Positions 20,992 to 31,183 of a DNA stretch of 64,000 nucleotides are shown piece after piece. The stretch is taken from assembly GCA_030016715.1 (NCBI GenBank), contig JASEJD010000001.1:186001-250000 (forward strand). Direction: 5' to 3'. The notes below the pieces were generated by a model, which was not told the DNA's origin, did not search any database, and worked only from the letters and a program-made list of their open reading frames with translations. Made by a program: the position numbers and the translations under genes. Source of the stretch: Methanobacteriaceae archaeon. Its GTDB lineage: Archaea > Methanobacteriota > Methanobacteria > Methanobacteriales > Methanobacteriaceae. Positions within the stretch are counted from its first letter, which is position 1, and each line of letters opens with the position of its first letter.

Positions 20992-21801
20992 TTATTCTGC
21001 ATTTAAGATTAAGTTAAACACAGATAAAGTAGCTAAAACCGCTTCTTCCGTTCTTACAGTCTTAGTCCCTTGTTTAGGGACAGTGTTTACATCAATATCC
21101 ACAATTTTTTGGCCCTGAAGTATATCATGTAAGCCTGAATAAGGACCGCCAAACAGAATAGCTAGATGTTTGGCTTTTTTTAACTTATGTTCAACTTCAT
21201 TTAGAATAGAAGTGATGGGCTCTCCAAAACGGGATGTTGAAACCACAACATCTGGTTTTGTTGCCCGGATACTGTCATATAAATTTTTATTAGAGACTAT
21301 TGTATCGTAACCCCAGTAAACTTCTGGTTTGTCTGGTTCGATAATTATCTCTTTAGCTAGCTTTGTTATTTTAAAGCTTAAAATTTTATTTACACTGAGC
21401 TTTTCCTTACATAAAGCTAATTTATCTGCCCCAATATCAACAACTGTACCCTTCTTAGTCCTTTTAAGGGTCAAACCTTGTCTATAATCCCCCTGGACAG
21501 GCATTTCTGTTGGATGATGAGGAGATCTCAGTGGCGGGAGAATTCCCACATGTTTCAATTCTTTTTTTATAGGAAATACCTTCTTTCGAAGATATTGGGG
21601 TGTATCCATATAATTGAGAATATCACTAATAAACTTTGCCTCTCGTGGGTCTGCATCGTCATTGTAGACCACAATCTTATCAACATTGAAAATTGCTGCA
21701 GTTCTACCAATAAGTCCTACCTTATAGGTTTTTATTTTTAAATCTTTTGATTCTGCAGTTAAAGAGGCGGGTATGAATATGGTGTAGTGCTTTATTCCCA
21801 T
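20992..21801 (-). CDS. SPOUT-class RNA methyltransferase (MTH1-like family)
   Basis: This 269-residue protein matches the predicted SPOUT methyltransferases placed just before L3 in Methanobacteriales (MTH_1, of known knotted structure). An inserted OB-like domain covers about residues 85-160 (QGLTLKRTKKGTVVDIGADK). The C-terminal knot region includes LAILFGGPYSGLHDIL and NTVPKQGTKTVRTEEAVLAT. The likely reaction is SAM-dependent methylation of an RNA base; the substrate is not evident. The ATG at 21801 has no Shine-Dalgarno site but lies about 27 bases from a TATA-like element, so it may be leaderless. A TTG two codons upstream is the alternative. Confidence 0.85.
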   Translation of the reverse strand: MGIKHYTIFIPASLTAESKDLKIKTYKVGLIGRTAAIFNVDKIVVYNDDADPREAKFISDILNYMDTPQYLRKKVFPIKKELKHVGILPPLRSPHHPTEMPVQGDYRQGLTLKRTKKGTVVDIGADKLALCKEKLSVNKILSFKITKLAKEIIIEPDKPEVYWGYDTIVSNKNLYDSIRATKPDVVVSTSRFGEPITSILNEVEHKLKKAKHLAILFGGPYSGLHDILQGQKIVDIDVNTVPKQGTKTVRTEEAVLATLSVFNLILNAE

Positions 21802-21824
21802 CTTCAAATATTTGTTTCAATAGG

Positions 21825-21832
21825 TTATAAAG
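21825..21832 (-). promoter_or_regulatory. TATA-box candidate for the SPOUT-L3 ribosomal operon
   Basis: On the minus strand CTTTATAA is centred about 27 bases upstream of the ATG at 21801, the spacing expected between an archaeal TATA box and the transcription start. The resulting leader would be only a few bases. The first 100 bases upstream are AT-rich, with no other gene. Confidence 0.5.
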
Positions 21833-22229
21833 CTTTTTATCCATAACCCTAACTACCTTTTTCTAGAAAGATAATTATTCATTGAATATAATATGAATAT
21901 CACTGGCAATATTAATTGCATGAATTGACATTCAGATTTTCATTGTGATCATAGATTCAAACTTGAAACAAGGTAGTTTAAGTCTATAGATTATTCTGTC
22001 TAATAGGTTAAATTAGTTTTTTGATTTCTAATATATAAAATATATGGTATGGAATTAATTTTAATCCTAAACTATTTTGGAACAAAACTTTCCCATATTA
22101 TTATATAATACAGAATAATATTTTTTTATAATAAATCTGATTATCTTTTTATAAATAGAGGTGTTATATATTATTTTCCAATTCAAATAAAGTTTTGTGT
22201 ATAGTATTTGGGTTTAAACATTTATATCA
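21833..22229. other. intergenic region, no gene seen
   Basis: About 400 bases of AT-rich sequence lie between the ribosomal operon promoter and the end of the RNA methylase gene. I see no open frame with a ribosome-binding site, no tRNA-like fold and no clear repeat. It could contain a small guide RNA, but nothing specific supports that. Confidence 0.6.
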
Positions 22230-22856
22230 TCACTTTATAAATCTAACCATTATCACGTCAATATTAATCTTCTCTTTTTCATGGAAATGGTAGGTTCGTG
22301 GTATTACAAATTTGTAGTAGAACTTATGGGTTAGATGTCCACCTAATAAATTAAAGTAGTTTATAACAAATTCCTCGGTTTCTTTCATGTGGAATGAATA
22401 CACTGTAGAAGCTATCTCTAAAGCTTTTTGTATAAATATTCGGTCTGATTTTTTCCTATGGGCCTTTTGAGCACCAAATGGAGGGTTTTGAATTACTGTA
22501 TCTGCATTTAATGAAACATCTCGAATATCTGAATTAATGAATTTAATTTTATCATCTACTTTAAAGTGTTGAGCTTCCAACCAGGCAGTTTCCAATGCAT
22601 CCTCATCAATATCTACAGCTATAGACTCTTTAGCACCTAAAAGTAAGGATCCAATAGCAAAAACACCAGTACCACAGCCCAGATCAACAATTTTTTTTCC
22701 TTTAACATCCCCCAGTGAATAGGCATTCCACAAAACATCAGCAGCAATATTAGCCGGGGTAAGATACTGTTCAAATTCTATATTAGGAGATGGATGACTG
22801 GGGATCCTTTGAAGTGCTATCTCCAACTGTCTTTTACGCCTTATATTATATTTCAT
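22230..22856 (-). CDS. RNA adenine/base N-methylase, METTL5-like (COG2263)
   Basis: This 208-residue Rossmann methyltransferase has the SAM-binding motif KIVDLGCGTGVFAIGSLLLG (about residues 55-74) and the catalytic NPPFGAQKAHRK (about residues 123-134). The NPPF motif indicates methylation of an amino group on a nucleobase. The arrangement resembles archaeal relatives of METTL5, which makes m6A in small-subunit rRNA. The substrate is inferred from family resemblance. It is a single gene with long gaps on both sides. Confidence 0.8.
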   Translation of the reverse strand: MKYNIRRKRQLEIALQRIPSHPSPNIEFEQYLTPANIAADVLWNAYSLGDVKGKKIVDLGCGTGVFAIGSLLLGAKESIAVDIDEDALETAWLEAQHFKVDDKIKFINSDIRDVSLNADTVIQNPPFGAQKAHRKKSDRIFIQKALEIASTVYSFHMKETEEFVINYFNLLGGHLTHKFYYKFVIPRTYHFHEKEKINIDVIMVRFIK

Positions 22857-23203
22857 GAAATTTCCCCACTTAAAATAGATCTCAATAAACTGGATTAAAT
22901 CTCTTGAACATTAATAGATGCCAATCTCCATTAGATATTATCCGAGGTATAGAATTATTAATTATCCTATTAATTAAATTGTATTAGAATATTTTCATGG
23001 AAAAAATGGGATGGAATATTTATTCATAGCCGGCTGATACTTTAATATTAGTTGAATGGATGAAATAAAATTTTTTAAATATGATAATGAATATAACTTG
23101 ACACTAAGAAAGTTTTAATAAATTATTAATTAAGTCGATAAACAGATAATTATCAATTTAGGAAAATATATGTCAAACTATCTAACAGATACAGGGAGAT
23201 ACC
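22857..23203. other. divergent intergenic region upstream of pycA
   Basis: About 350 AT-rich bases lie between two divergent genes. The pycA side shows a TATA-like AAATATAT near 23163-23170 and a ten-base palindrome GATAATTATC at 23145-23154 just upstream of it, then a GGGAGAT ribosome-binding site. Nothing else is recognisable. Confidence 0.5.
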
Positions 23204-24691
23204 ATGTTTAAGAAAGTGCTGGTTGCAAATCGTGGAGAAATTGCCATAAGAGTTATGAGAGCTTGCAGGGAACTGGATATTAAAAGTGTTGCAGTTTATT
23301 CAGATGCTGATAAAAACTCTCTATTTGCCAAATATGCTGATGAGGCCTATAATATTGGAGGATCCTCTCCATCGGAAAGCTACCTTAATATTGAAAGAAT
23401 AGTTCAAACTGCCCAAGATTATGGTGTTGAAGCCATACACCCGGGATATGGATTTTTAGCTGAAAACTCTAATCTGGGAAAAGAATGTGAAAAACATGGT
23501 ATAAAACTTATAGGACCTGAACCCAGAGTAATAGAGGCTATGGGAGATAAAATAACCTCAAAAAAACTTATGAGAAAGGCAGAAGTTCCAGTGATTCCTG
23601 GTACGGATAAGGGAATAAAAAAAATTGATGAAGCAATAAAAATTGCTGAATCCATTGGATATCCTGTTATAGTTAAAGCCTCTGCTGGTGGTGGTGGAAT
23701 AGGTATGCGTACAGTCTACGAGGAAGATGAACTTATAAGAGCAATTGAATCCACCCAGTCAGTTGCAAAATCGGCATTCGGCGACTCCACAGTTTATATA
23801 GAAAAGTATCTGGAAGAACCAAGACATATAGAGTTTCAAATATTAGCTGATGAGCATGGTAATACTATACATGTTGCGGACCGTGAATGTTCCATCCAGA
23901 GAAGACATCAGAAGCTGATAGAAGAAGCTCCCTCACCGATAATGACCGAAGAATTAAGGGAACGTATGGGTTCTGCTGCAGTTAAAGCAGCGGAATATAT
24001 TGGTTATACTAATGCTGGTACGGTGGAATTTTTATATTCCAATGGTGATTTTTACTTTTTAGAGATGAACACCCGAATTCAAGTAGAACACCCTATAACT
24101 GAAGCAGTAAGTGGAGTTGATCTGGTTAAAGAACAGTTAAAGATAGCTGCCAATAAACCTCTATGCTGTAGCCAGGATGAAATAGAGGTTAGAGGTCATG
24201 CCATTGAGTGCCGTATAAATGCTGAAGATCCTCTTTCTGATTTCACCCCAAATCCAGGTAAAATAACTGGTTACCGGTCCCCTGGAGGAAACGGGATACG
24301 GGTGGACAGTGGTGTTTACATGAATTACACCATACCCCCATTCTATGATTCGATGATATCCAAACTTATTGTTTGGGCCAGAACCCGGAACGATGCTATT
24401 GCCAGGATGAGGAGAGCTTTAAGAGAATATATAATACTGGGAGTTAAAACCACCATTCCCTTCCATAAAGCTATAATGAAGAATGAAAACTTTCAAGCAG
24501 CTAATCTACACACCCACTTTGTGGATGAACACCGTATTGGTATAATGGAAGATATGAAAAAAGTCTTGGATGAGGACAAAGAGATTGAAGCCCGTTTAAA
24601 ATCCACATTCTTACCTAATAAAAAAATCGCAGCAATATCTGCCGCAGTGAATAATTATGTGGCCCAATCCATAGCTCAAAAAAAGGTTTAA
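23204..24691 (+). CDS. pycA: pyruvate carboxylase subunit A (biotin carboxylase)
   Basis: This 495-residue ATP-grasp enzyme carboxylates biotin using bicarbonate and ATP; with a separate biotin-carrying subunit B it converts pyruvate to oxaloacetate. [20 protein letters not shown] opens the protein, the ATP loop [12 protein letters not shown] lies near residue 160, and [17 protein letters not shown] and [20 protein letters not shown] carry catalytic residues. GGGAGAT precedes the ATG. Biotin ligase follows by 15 bases, which supports PycA over another biotin carboxylase. Subunit B is not in the window. Confidence 0.92.
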   Translation: MFKKVLVANRGEIAIRVMRACRELDIKSVAVYSDADKNSLFAKYADEAYNIGGSSPSESYLNIERIVQTAQDYGVEAIHPGYGFLAENSNLGKECEKHGIKLIGPEPRVIEAMGDKITSKKLMRKAEVPVIPGTDKGIKKIDEAIKIAESIGYPVIVKASAGGGGIGMRTVYEEDELIRAIESTQSVAKSAFGDSTVYIEKYLEEPRHIEFQILADEHGNTIHVADRECSIQRRHQKLIEEAPSPIMTEELRERMGSAAVKAAEYIGYTNAGTVEFLYSNGDFYFLEMNTRIQVEHPITEAVSGVDLVKEQLKIAANKPLCCSQDEIEVRGHAIECRINAEDPLSDFTPNPGKITGYRSPGGNGIRVDSGVYMNYTIPPFYDSMISKLIVWARTRNDAIARMRRALREYIILGVKTTIPFHKAIMKNENFQAANLHTHFVDEHRIGIMEDMKKVLDEDKEIEARLKSTFLPNKKIAAISAAVNNYVAQSIAQKKV

Positions 24692-24706
24692 TAAGGGGGA
24701 ATCCTG

Positions 24707-25684
24707 ATGGAATTATATGAACTGGTTTTAGATTTTTTCTATAAGAACAAGGGAAAATACATACCCTTAAAGGAAATTGCTTCTAATTTAAATATTTCTG
24801 AATCAGAAATAATTAAAACACTCCAAAAACTGGAAGAACAAGAATATAAGATAGATTTTGCTGAAGATTTAGGTTATAGACTGGAAGAAACACCTAATCT
24901 TTTACTGCCCTATGAAATAAAAAGAGACTTAAAAACTGATTTTATTGGGAAAAAGATTTATTATTTCTCTGAAGTTGACTCAACCAATGATGTGGCTAAA
25001 GAACTAGCAGAAAATGGTGCTGAGAACGGTACATTGGTCATTGCACAAACCCAGAGACGGGGAAAGGGAAGAGATGGTAAAAAATGGATATCACCCCTAG
25101 GAGGGGTGTGGATGTCCATCATTTTAAGACCCACTATTAAACCAGAAAAAGCACCCCAATTAACCCTGGTTACAGGGGTTGCTGTTGCAGAAACTTTAAA
25201 GAAACAAACTGGTTTGAATGTTAAGATTAAATGGCCCAATGACATTTTAATTGATGATAAGAAGGTCTGTGGAATTCTGACAGAAGCCCATGCTAAGTAT
25301 AATACCCTTGAATATGTGATTGTGGGAATTGGTATCGATGTGAATATGGATATGGAACTTTTCCCACAAGAATTAAGAAGAGGTGCCACCTCCATCAAGG
25401 AAGAATTAGAGATGGAAGTCTATTATGTGGAACTGGTTCAGAGATTTCTGGAAAGATTCGAAGAGTTATATCTTGAATTTAATGCAGACCAATTCCCAGA
25501 AATTCTCAGAAAATGGCGTAAATATTCAAAAACCATTGGAAGTTATGTAGAAGTCCATAAAAGATTGGGAAAAATTGTAAGAGGAGAAGCAGTAGGTATT
25601 AACAAACAAGGAGCACTTATACTGGAATTAGATGATGGTACTTTAAGAAAGGTATTTTCAGGTGAATGTATACACCTAAATTAG
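24707..25684 (+). CDS. birA: biotin--[acetyl-CoA-carboxylase] ligase, bifunctional BirA type
   Basis: This 325-residue enzyme makes biotinyl-AMP and attaches biotin to the carrier lysine of pyruvate carboxylase subunit B. An N-terminal winged-helix domain (residues 15-60, IPLKEIASNLNISESEIIKT) suggests it may also act as a repressor. The catalytic part has QTQRRGKGRDGKKWISP, GGVWMSIILRP and KWPNDILIDDKKVCGILTEA. The C-terminal SH3-like domain follows. It is the second gene of the pycA operon, with AAGGGGG upstream. Confidence 0.93.
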   Translation: MELYELVLDFFYKNKGKYIPLKEIASNLNISESEIIKTLQKLEEQEYKIDFAEDLGYRLEETPNLLLPYEIKRDLKTDFIGKKIYYFSEVDSTNDVAKELAENGAENGTLVIAQTQRRGKGRDGKKWISPLGGVWMSIILRPTIKPEKAPQLTLVTGVAVAETLKKQTGLNVKIKWPNDILIDDKKVCGILTEAHAKYNTLEYVIVGIGIDVNMDMELFPQELRRGATSIKEELEMEVYYVELVQRFLERFEELYLEFNADQFPEILRKWRKYSKTIGSYVEVHKRLGKIVRGEAVGINKQGALILELDDGTLRKVFSGECIHLN

Positions 25685-25717
25685 TATACATTTTAATATT
25701 AAGTCTAATAATGAGTT

Positions 25718-26734
25718 TTATTCAATGCTTATTATGGCTGGCTCTCCTATCTTACCTTCTACTTTAAATTTTTTATCCATGATTTTTTCAGCAACATAAA
25801 TATTGGTTACTGTATGCTTGGTTAGTTCAGCTGTTTTTATTGATGATCTGCCGGTGATGGCCATATAGGGAATTATTTGATCTCCCATATACTTATCTAA
25901 AGGTGAATTTTTGGATATTTGATCTAATAATTCATCTGCAGCATTTTTAGCTACAGTTTCAGCCCTTTTTCCTGGTTCACCAATATCACTTCCACCAAGA
26001 GGATAATTTCCCCTGGTCCATAGAACTATTGCTGAACCTGGTGATATTGAGTTGTCAATACATTGAACATCAATTTCTACTGGATAACCCTTTTTTTCAA
26101 GGATTTCCGTAGCTTTTTGTGCTTGTCTAGTAGCAACATGACATGGTAGTTTGCTGCAATGTGAAATCCCATTAAACCCACTGATTTCTAATTTAGTTAA
26201 ATTAATAGGTTTTAAGCGTTTTATTGGGTTTATTTTAGCCTTTATTATTCCTCCACCCCGGGGGTAGAATCCTCTTTTTATTAAATCTATTCTGGCCATG
26301 TAACCTAACACTCTAAGAAAGGGTAGTGTGACATTTTTTAAGTAATCAAATGTTGGGGACCATTTAACATCTGTACCGCCTTTAATCACTAAGTTCACAG
26401 TTGAATCTGCAAACATAGAAGGTATCATTAAGGATTGCAGAACTAAAGTAGTGCTGCCGGCTGTTTTAATGTCTATATGGTAATTACCCCCAGATATAGG
26501 TCCGGGTTTAAAATATATTTCTCTAGAGCCTAATTTAAGTCCAGAGCAAGATGCACTGGTTAAACTGGATAGTGCTTTAATGGCAGTAAGATGTTGGGGT
26601 GCTAATCCTTTTTTTGGTCGGTTGGCCCGGATGTTAGTTATATGTATTGGCTTGCCTGTTAGAGCAGATAAGGCAGTGGCTGTTCGTATAATTGCACCAC
26701 CACCTTCACCATATGAACCATCAATAGCTATCAT
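25718..26734 (-). CDS. rtcA: RNA 3'-terminal phosphate cyclase
   Basis: This 338-residue enzyme converts RNA 3' phosphate to a 2',3'-cyclic phosphate using ATP, through a covalent histidine-AMP. IDGSYGEGGGAIIRTATALS is the family N-terminal signature, HLTAIKALSSLTSASCSGLK follows, and TKHTVTNIYVAEKIM near residue 310 contains the likely adenylated histidine. No operon partner is evident; it converges with birA with a 33-base gap. Confidence 0.93.
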   Translation of the reverse strand: MIAIDGSYGEGGGAIIRTATALSALTGKPIHITNIRANRPKKGLAPQHLTAIKALSSLTSASCSGLKLGSREIYFKPGPISGGNYHIDIKTAGSTTLVLQSLMIPSMFADSTVNLVIKGGTDVKWSPTFDYLKNVTLPFLRVLGYMARIDLIKRGFYPRGGGIIKAKINPIKRLKPINLTKLEISGFNGISHCSKLPCHVATRQAQKATEILEKKGYPVEIDVQCIDNSISPGSAIVLWTRGNYPLGGSDIGEPGKRAETVAKNAADELLDQISKNSPLDKYMGDQIIPYMAITGRSSIKTAELTKHTVTNIYVAEKIMDKKFKVEGKIGEPAIISIE

Positions 26735-26906
26735 GAGTATAATATTGAATATTATTAAATAAAAGAATATAGGAGATATACATTTCTTATAAATAATATC
26801 TGAAAATTGAAAAAGGTTAAGAAAATATATTAGAACGAGATGATCTGAGAATTAAAGGGGAGTGGACTATTTCTGGTAAAATAGTCTGGTTGTGTGTCTA
26901 AATTCC

Positions 26907-28130
26907 TTAATTAAATAGAAATGATTCACATAGATCTAGGTCATTTATAGTGTCCTTGAGAATATTGAAGGTGTCAATGAAAGCTTTTACAATGAATTCC
27001 GTGTTTATTTTCTCTGCATCTTTTGATGCTAGGTCAATTCTTATAGTTGCAGATGCCCCTGGCATCCCCACTGCCGGTATGGTGATGATGTTATGATTTT
27101 TAAGTAGAATCATGGCGAAGATAAATGATACTTCCCTGGCAGATAGAACTGTTTTGTGGCCATTTTTTTCTAATTCATTGATTAAACCATCAGCTGATAA
27201 CATGATACCAGTTGGTGTTTTTTTGACATTTTTAAAGTGTTCTTTTAATGCATTGAAAACCATATTTTTCTTATGGTTTGCATCAAAAATCCGGTGTGGA
27301 GTGAATTTTTCCAATGTCCTTACCATGCCCGCTATTACTGGGGGTTGGGCTTCCAATCCAAATTCATAGGATTTAGATTTTACTTTATCAATAAATTTAG
27401 TCTTTCCAGCCATTAAACCTCCTCTTGGACCATCTATCAGTTTATCAGTACTTTTTATTACCATATCCGCACCTAAATCAATAGCATTTGGCTGCTTATG
27501 AATTATGGTTCTTAGACTGGCTCCAGAAGCATCATCCACAAATATGGGTATATTTTTGGATTTGGAAATCTCAACTACCTTATCAAATTCTTCACTTTTA
27601 ATAATTTCATGATCCATGGTTGATCCAGTAATTATTACCAGGCTGGTGTTATCTGTAACCGTGAATTTATCTATATCGTCAAATTCCTTGTAAACTGCAT
27701 TAACTATAGCGGCACTACGGGGAATAGAAGGATGTGACGGTGATTTCGGAAGAAAATGAACAATTTCTTCCCCTGGTTTAACCAAAGCCAGTATTGTTGC
27801 AAAAATACCAGAAGTTGTGCGGTTAAATGCTAAAACCTTTTCTCCTCCTAAATGTTCTATTCCTAGTTCAGTTAACTGTTCTTCAAATAAAGCAGGCCCG
27901 GCATAGGTTTCAATCAGTCCCAGATCTTCATCTTCCAGAGGGAATCCTCCTGAAAGTCCAGTAAGATCAAAAAGACCAGATTTACCCTTTTCATTCAATA
28001 TGGTGCCTATTATTTTTAGTGCATTATCTCTTCTTTTTACTTCGTCTGAACTTGAATCAATTAGCATTATAGTCTTTCCTAAAGGTTCTAATATATTGTT
28101 TAGAGGATAATCTGATATTTTAGTCTTCAC
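26907..28130 (-). CDS. PLP-dependent enzyme of the MJ0158/SelA-like family (TIGR03576)
   Basis: This 407-residue fold-type I protein resembles selenocysteine synthase Sel[20 protein letters not shown] (about residues 101-119) is the cofactor phosphate region, [11 protein letters not shown] carries the conserved aspartate, and [20 protein letters not shown] has the lysine expected to bind PLP. The archaeal MJ0158 family is known to lack proven SelA activity, and its true substrate is uncertain. The GTG start at 28130 lies inside the last codons of the upstream NYN gene (11-base overlap), so the pair is likely co-translated. Confidence 0.8.
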   Translation of the reverse strand: MKTKISDYPLNNILEPLGKTIMLIDSSSDEVKRRDNALKIIGTILNEKGKSGLFDLTGLSGGFPLEDEDLGLIETYAGPALFEEQLTELGIEHLGGEKVLAFNRTTSGIFATILALVKPGEEIVHFLPKSPSHPSIPRSAAIVNAVYKEFDDIDKFTVTDNTSLVIITGSTMDHEIIKSEEFDKVVEISKSKNIPIFVDDASGASLRTIIHKQPNAIDLGADMVIKSTDKLIDGPRGGLMAGKTKFIDKVKSKSYEFGLEAQPPVIAGMVRTLEKFTPHRIFDANHKKNMVFNALKEHFKNVKKTPTGIMLSADGLINELEKNGHKTVLSAREVSFIFAMILLKNHNIITIPAVGMPGASATIRIDLASKDAEKINTEFIVKAFIDTFNILKDTINDLDLCESFLFN

Positions 28131-28635
28131 CCTCTAGAGAGGATTCTGTTTTATTGTTTTCTGGTTTAAGAATTATTGCATCATCAGCCGAATTTTGAAG
28201 AGCAGCACTGAATCCGGGTTCGGCGCCAATAACAATTGTATCTTTTCCATTTTCCTTGGCTTTGTTTATGATAGGTAAAAAATCAGCATCACGAGTCATT
28301 AAAGCAATAACATCAATATTAGGGTTGTAAATTAATTCCATGGCCTCCACTGCCATATAAACATCAGTATCTCCCGCCACCACTATGGGAGTAAATCCCT
28401 GGTTAACTATAGCCTCTATGAGCTTATCTGATGCATATTGGTTAAGCAAAACCTTACCAACCCTCATATCACCATACTCAGCCATAATTTTTCTTACCAG
28501 ATCAAGATTAAGGCTGAACTCTTTTCTTAACATGTTAGGCCCATCCACCAGCAGACCTATATTTTTACCTTCAGACCCTTTCCTTTTTAGAGGAATATAA
28601 TCCTTAAGTGAGGTTAACTTCTCAAAACTGCGCAT
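28120..28635 (-). CDS. NYN-domain protein, TIGR00288/LabA-like
   Basis: This 171-residue protein contains [20 protein letters not shown] near residue 24, [20 protein letters not shown] near residue 85 and [20 protein letters not shown] near residue 110. These acidic motifs belong to the NYN/PIN-like nuclease fold of the LabA-like group. A ribonuclease role is inferred from the fold and not shown. The ATG at 28635 follows GGAGGAG. It overlaps the downstream SelA-like gene by 11 bases. Confidence 0.82.
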   Translation of the reverse strand: MRSFEKLTSLKDYIPLKRKGSEGKNIGLLVDGPNMLRKEFSLNLDLVRKIMAEYGDMRVGKVLLNQYASDKLIEAIVNQGFTPIVVAGDTDVYMAVEAMELIYNPNIDVIALMTRDADFLPIINKAKENGKDTIVIGAEPGFSAALQNSADDAIILKPENNKTESSLEGED

Positions 28636-28653
28636 TTTTCTCCTCCAATGCAA

Positions 28654-29012
28654 TAAATACCATAATTGTTAAAAACAATACATGTTTGCATATTACCTTT
28701 ATTTTTTCTAGGATTTGTAGATTTAATAATTTTCTAATATATAATATGTTGGAAACTATAATTTATCATTTTTCATGGAAAACATGAGAACAGTAAAAAA
28801 ATTATCCCATTATCTTTTAGCTTACTCCCTTACCTAAAAATTTATCTAATTCAAACCAAGTACCCCTATATTAATCCAGAAAAAATTTTTTTATTTTAAT
28901 TAATCACCATGACTGTCAGAATAGCTGATAGAAATTTTATAGTTCCTAAAAAGACAAGTGATGATAAAATAAAAAAAGAATTATGATTAGTATTCTTTTA
29001 TTTATTAAATAA
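28654..29012. other. intergenic region, no gene seen
   Basis: About 360 AT-rich bases. A 25-codon frame on the plus strand at 28909 lacks a ribosome-binding site and a recognisable product. Promoter elements for the NYN-SelA-like operon are presumably near 28650-28700, but I cannot pin one down. Confidence 0.55.
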
Positions 29013-29357
29013 TTATTCAATTTCCAGAGAAAATTCATCTTGGAATAATTCTTTAATCACTTCCAGATCTGAATCAGTAAGTGGTGCCAGTGCCACTTCC
29101 TGACCTTCCCTAAGATAATATTCTGCATCCACTATTTTACCAGAATCATTCATGTACAAGTAAAGTCCATCAACAAAATTTTCTGGATTATCAGAGGGTA
29201 GGAAAATCTCAAGCCTAACCAAAATTTCAGAACCACAGATACTATCATATAACTCATTTTTCTGTTTTTCGCTCTTTAATGCCTTTTTAAACTGTTTTAT
29301 TCTTGAATTCAAATTCTTCTTGAATTTTTCTGAATATTCATCTTTACCTTGTGCCAT
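29013..29357 (-). CDS. hypothetical protein
   Basis: A 114-residue soluble protein that I do not recognise. The N-terminal half is lysine-rich and helical (KKNLNSRIKQFKKALKSEKQ). The C-terminal half looks like alternating strands and is acidic (VRLEIFLPSDNPENFVDGLY, ending QDEFSLEIE). The ATG at 29357 follows AGTGAT closely; the frame extends nine codons further upstream. It stands alone, with AT-rich gaps of 360 and 200 bases on either side. Codon phase and composition look like a real gene. Confidence 0.65.
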   Translation of the reverse strand: MAQGKDEYSEKFKKNLNSRIKQFKKALKSEKQKNELYDSICGSEILVRLEIFLPSDNPENFVDGLYLYMNDSGKIVDAEYYLREGQEVALAPLTDSDLEVIKELFQDEFSLEIE

Positions 29358-29578
29358 AATATCACTGCAATTATTTTTATTCATTTTAATTTACATCCAT
29401 TTCTAATAAAAAGATTAAGATAGAATGTTGAGTTAGAAAATTCCATGCAATTCATATAGGAATATCTTACTAAAAAAATTCTGTATAACACTATTTAATA
29501 CCTATGTAATTACTTAAAAAAATTTAGGGTAAATAGAACTATGATTTAAATAGGCCCATAAATTTTTCTATAGATATT

Positions 29579-30361
29579 TTAATCAAATAATAACTTGCCG
29601 GGATTAATACTGCACATGGTATGAATTTCCTTCATGGAAATACCATTTTCTAGCATAGAATTAATAAAGATTTTCATGCCTGTGGTAGGTTTAGGATTAT
29701 GCTTTTGACCAAAATCAGTGGCCATTACACATCTTTTTGATCCAACCTCTCTAATTGCATGGGCAATTTTCTGGGGGTTAAGGTTATCATGTCTTTCCAT
29801 GCAAGCCACGAAACAATGCTCTAAAAAGGCATGTTTTCCCATTTCAATCTGTTCATCAACTGAAGCATCCACCACCCCAGTTAAAGGGTGGTTAATTAAT
29901 ATTTTCCATACTCCCCAGCTTCGGGCCATGTCCAATACTTTAAATATATCATCTACATTAAGATGTCCAGTGGCCAGTACCATGTTATTAGCGTGTACAA
30001 TCTTAATGATCTCTTCCAGTTGTTCATCATGGATGTTTATCTCTGGATAGGATGTGGTGGGAAGCCATACCATTTTCCCCTCCATTTTTGCAGCATTACT
30101 AACGGCTACTGGGTTTAAACCACCCACATTATGGTTTAAGCATATGCCTCCAAAAACAGTGAAGTCAGAGATTGTGCTGGCTTGTTTAGCCCGGCCCACA
30201 GTTGACTCTGAATGTGATTTTATCACCACGGCCTTCATTTTCTGATTTTTAGCATCAACCGCGGCTTCCAGATCGTTTAGTAATCTGGGCTGAGTATCAG
30301 GGGCAGTGTGGATATGGGTGTCAACAAATCCTTGAAGCGGACTTATTTCCAACTTTTTCAT
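29579..30361 (-). CDS. DUF6282-like metal-dependent hydrolase (amidohydrolase/PHP-like)
   Basis: This 260-residue protein has a metal-binding opening [15 protein letters not shown] (HxH near residue 18), then [12 protein letters not shown], an internal ATGHLNVDD and [15 protein letters not shown], and a late aspartate in [12 protein letters not shown]. This layout is that of TIM-barrel metallohydrolases. The ATG at 30361 follows GGAGA and lies 41 bases inside the fumarase beta gene, so translation is probably coupled. The substrate is unknown; the overlap hints at a link to C4-dicarboxylate metabolism, which is inference. Confidence 0.72.
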   Translation of the reverse strand: MKKLEISPLQGFVDTHIHTAPDTQPRLLNDLEAAVDAKNQKMKAVVIKSHSESTVGRAKQASTISDFTVFGGICLNHNVGGLNPVAVSNAAKMEGKMVWLPTTSYPEINIHDEQLEEIIKIVHANNMVLATGHLNVDDIFKVLDMARSWGVWKILINHPLTGVVDASVDEQIEMGKHAFLEHCFVACMERHDNLNPQKIAHAIREVGSKRCVMATDFGQKHNPKPTTGMKIFINSMLENGISMKEIHTMCSINPGKLLFD

Positions 30362-30893
30362 ATAAATTTTCTCCATGAGCATCCATAGACACTATTAACG
30401 GACCAAAATCCTTTACTTCAAGTTCCCATATTGCCTCTGGAACACCTAAATCAATCCAGTGTACCTTTTTTACTCTCACGATTGATTTTGAATATAGGGC
30501 TGCGCAGCCACCAACTGCAGATAAATACACAGCATTATGATCAACTAATGCTTTGGAAGTATTCTCATCCATACCTCCTTTTCCAATAATGGCACTTAAA
30601 CCTAATCTAATAACTTCCGGCTCATAGGGATTCATTCTGGTACTGGTGGTGGGTCCTACAGCAACCATTTCATGGTCTTGGCTTTCATTATCAGCATCAT
30701 TCATGGTTTTTACAATTGGCCCGGCATGAAATATTACTGCTCCTTCTAGATCAACTGGAGATCCTTCCTCAATAATTCTCAGATGTGCACTATCCCGGGC
30801 AGTATAAATAGTCCCTGAAAGATATACTACATCCCCAATAGTTAAATCTTGGATTATACTATCTTCAATTGGTGTTTTAATTTTTAATTCCAT
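30321..30893 (-). CDS. fumB: class I fumarate hydratase, beta subunit
   Basis: This 190-residue protein corresponds to the C-terminal half of iron-sulfur class I fumarases and tartrate dehydratases. [20 protein letters not shown] near residue 24, [20 protein letters not shown] near residue 78 and [20 protein letters not shown] near residue 122 are family blocks. In methanogens the enzyme belongs to the reductive branch from oxaloacetate to succinate. The alpha subunit is not in the window. The ATG follows GGTGAT. Tartrate dehydratase is the main alternative. Confidence 0.88.
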   Translation of the reverse strand: MELKIKTPIEDSIIQDLTIGDVVYLSGTIYTARDSAHLRIIEEGSPVDLEGAVIFHAGPIVKTMNDADNESQDHEMVAVGPTTSTRMNPYEPEVIRLGLSAIIGKGGMDENTSKALVDHNAVYLSAVGGCAALYSKSIVRVKKVHWIDLGVPEAIWELEVKDFGPLIVSMDAHGENLYEKVGNKSASRIC

Positions 30894-31183
30894 GATTAAT
30901 CACCCATTAATGTTATATGATGTTTAATGAGTTTAAATTGGAAATTATTAAGATAAGTTTATTAGATGGCTATTTTCTATGTGCATACCCTATTTTTTCC
31001 CATCATACATTATATTTATCTAAATCTCCATGTTCAGTAATATATGTTAATATCCATTATTCATGTTAATTTATCTCTAAATATTTTAAATAATATTTTT
31101 TCTTGATTCAATTCTAATGGTAATAAATATATCCTAAGTTAGATAATATATTCCAAATTAATTATTTATATCGGTGTAAAGTT

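Noticed and set aside
23145-23154. GATAATTATC palindrome upstream of pycA as a BirA operator
   Set aside because: Ten AT-rich bases are common by chance, and bacterial BirA sites are much longer; the N-terminal winged helix of BirA alone is not enough.
28909-28986. 25-codon plus-strand frame starting MTVRIADRN
   Set aside because: No ribosome-binding site, no recognisable product, and it lies in an AT-rich gap where short frames are expected by chance.
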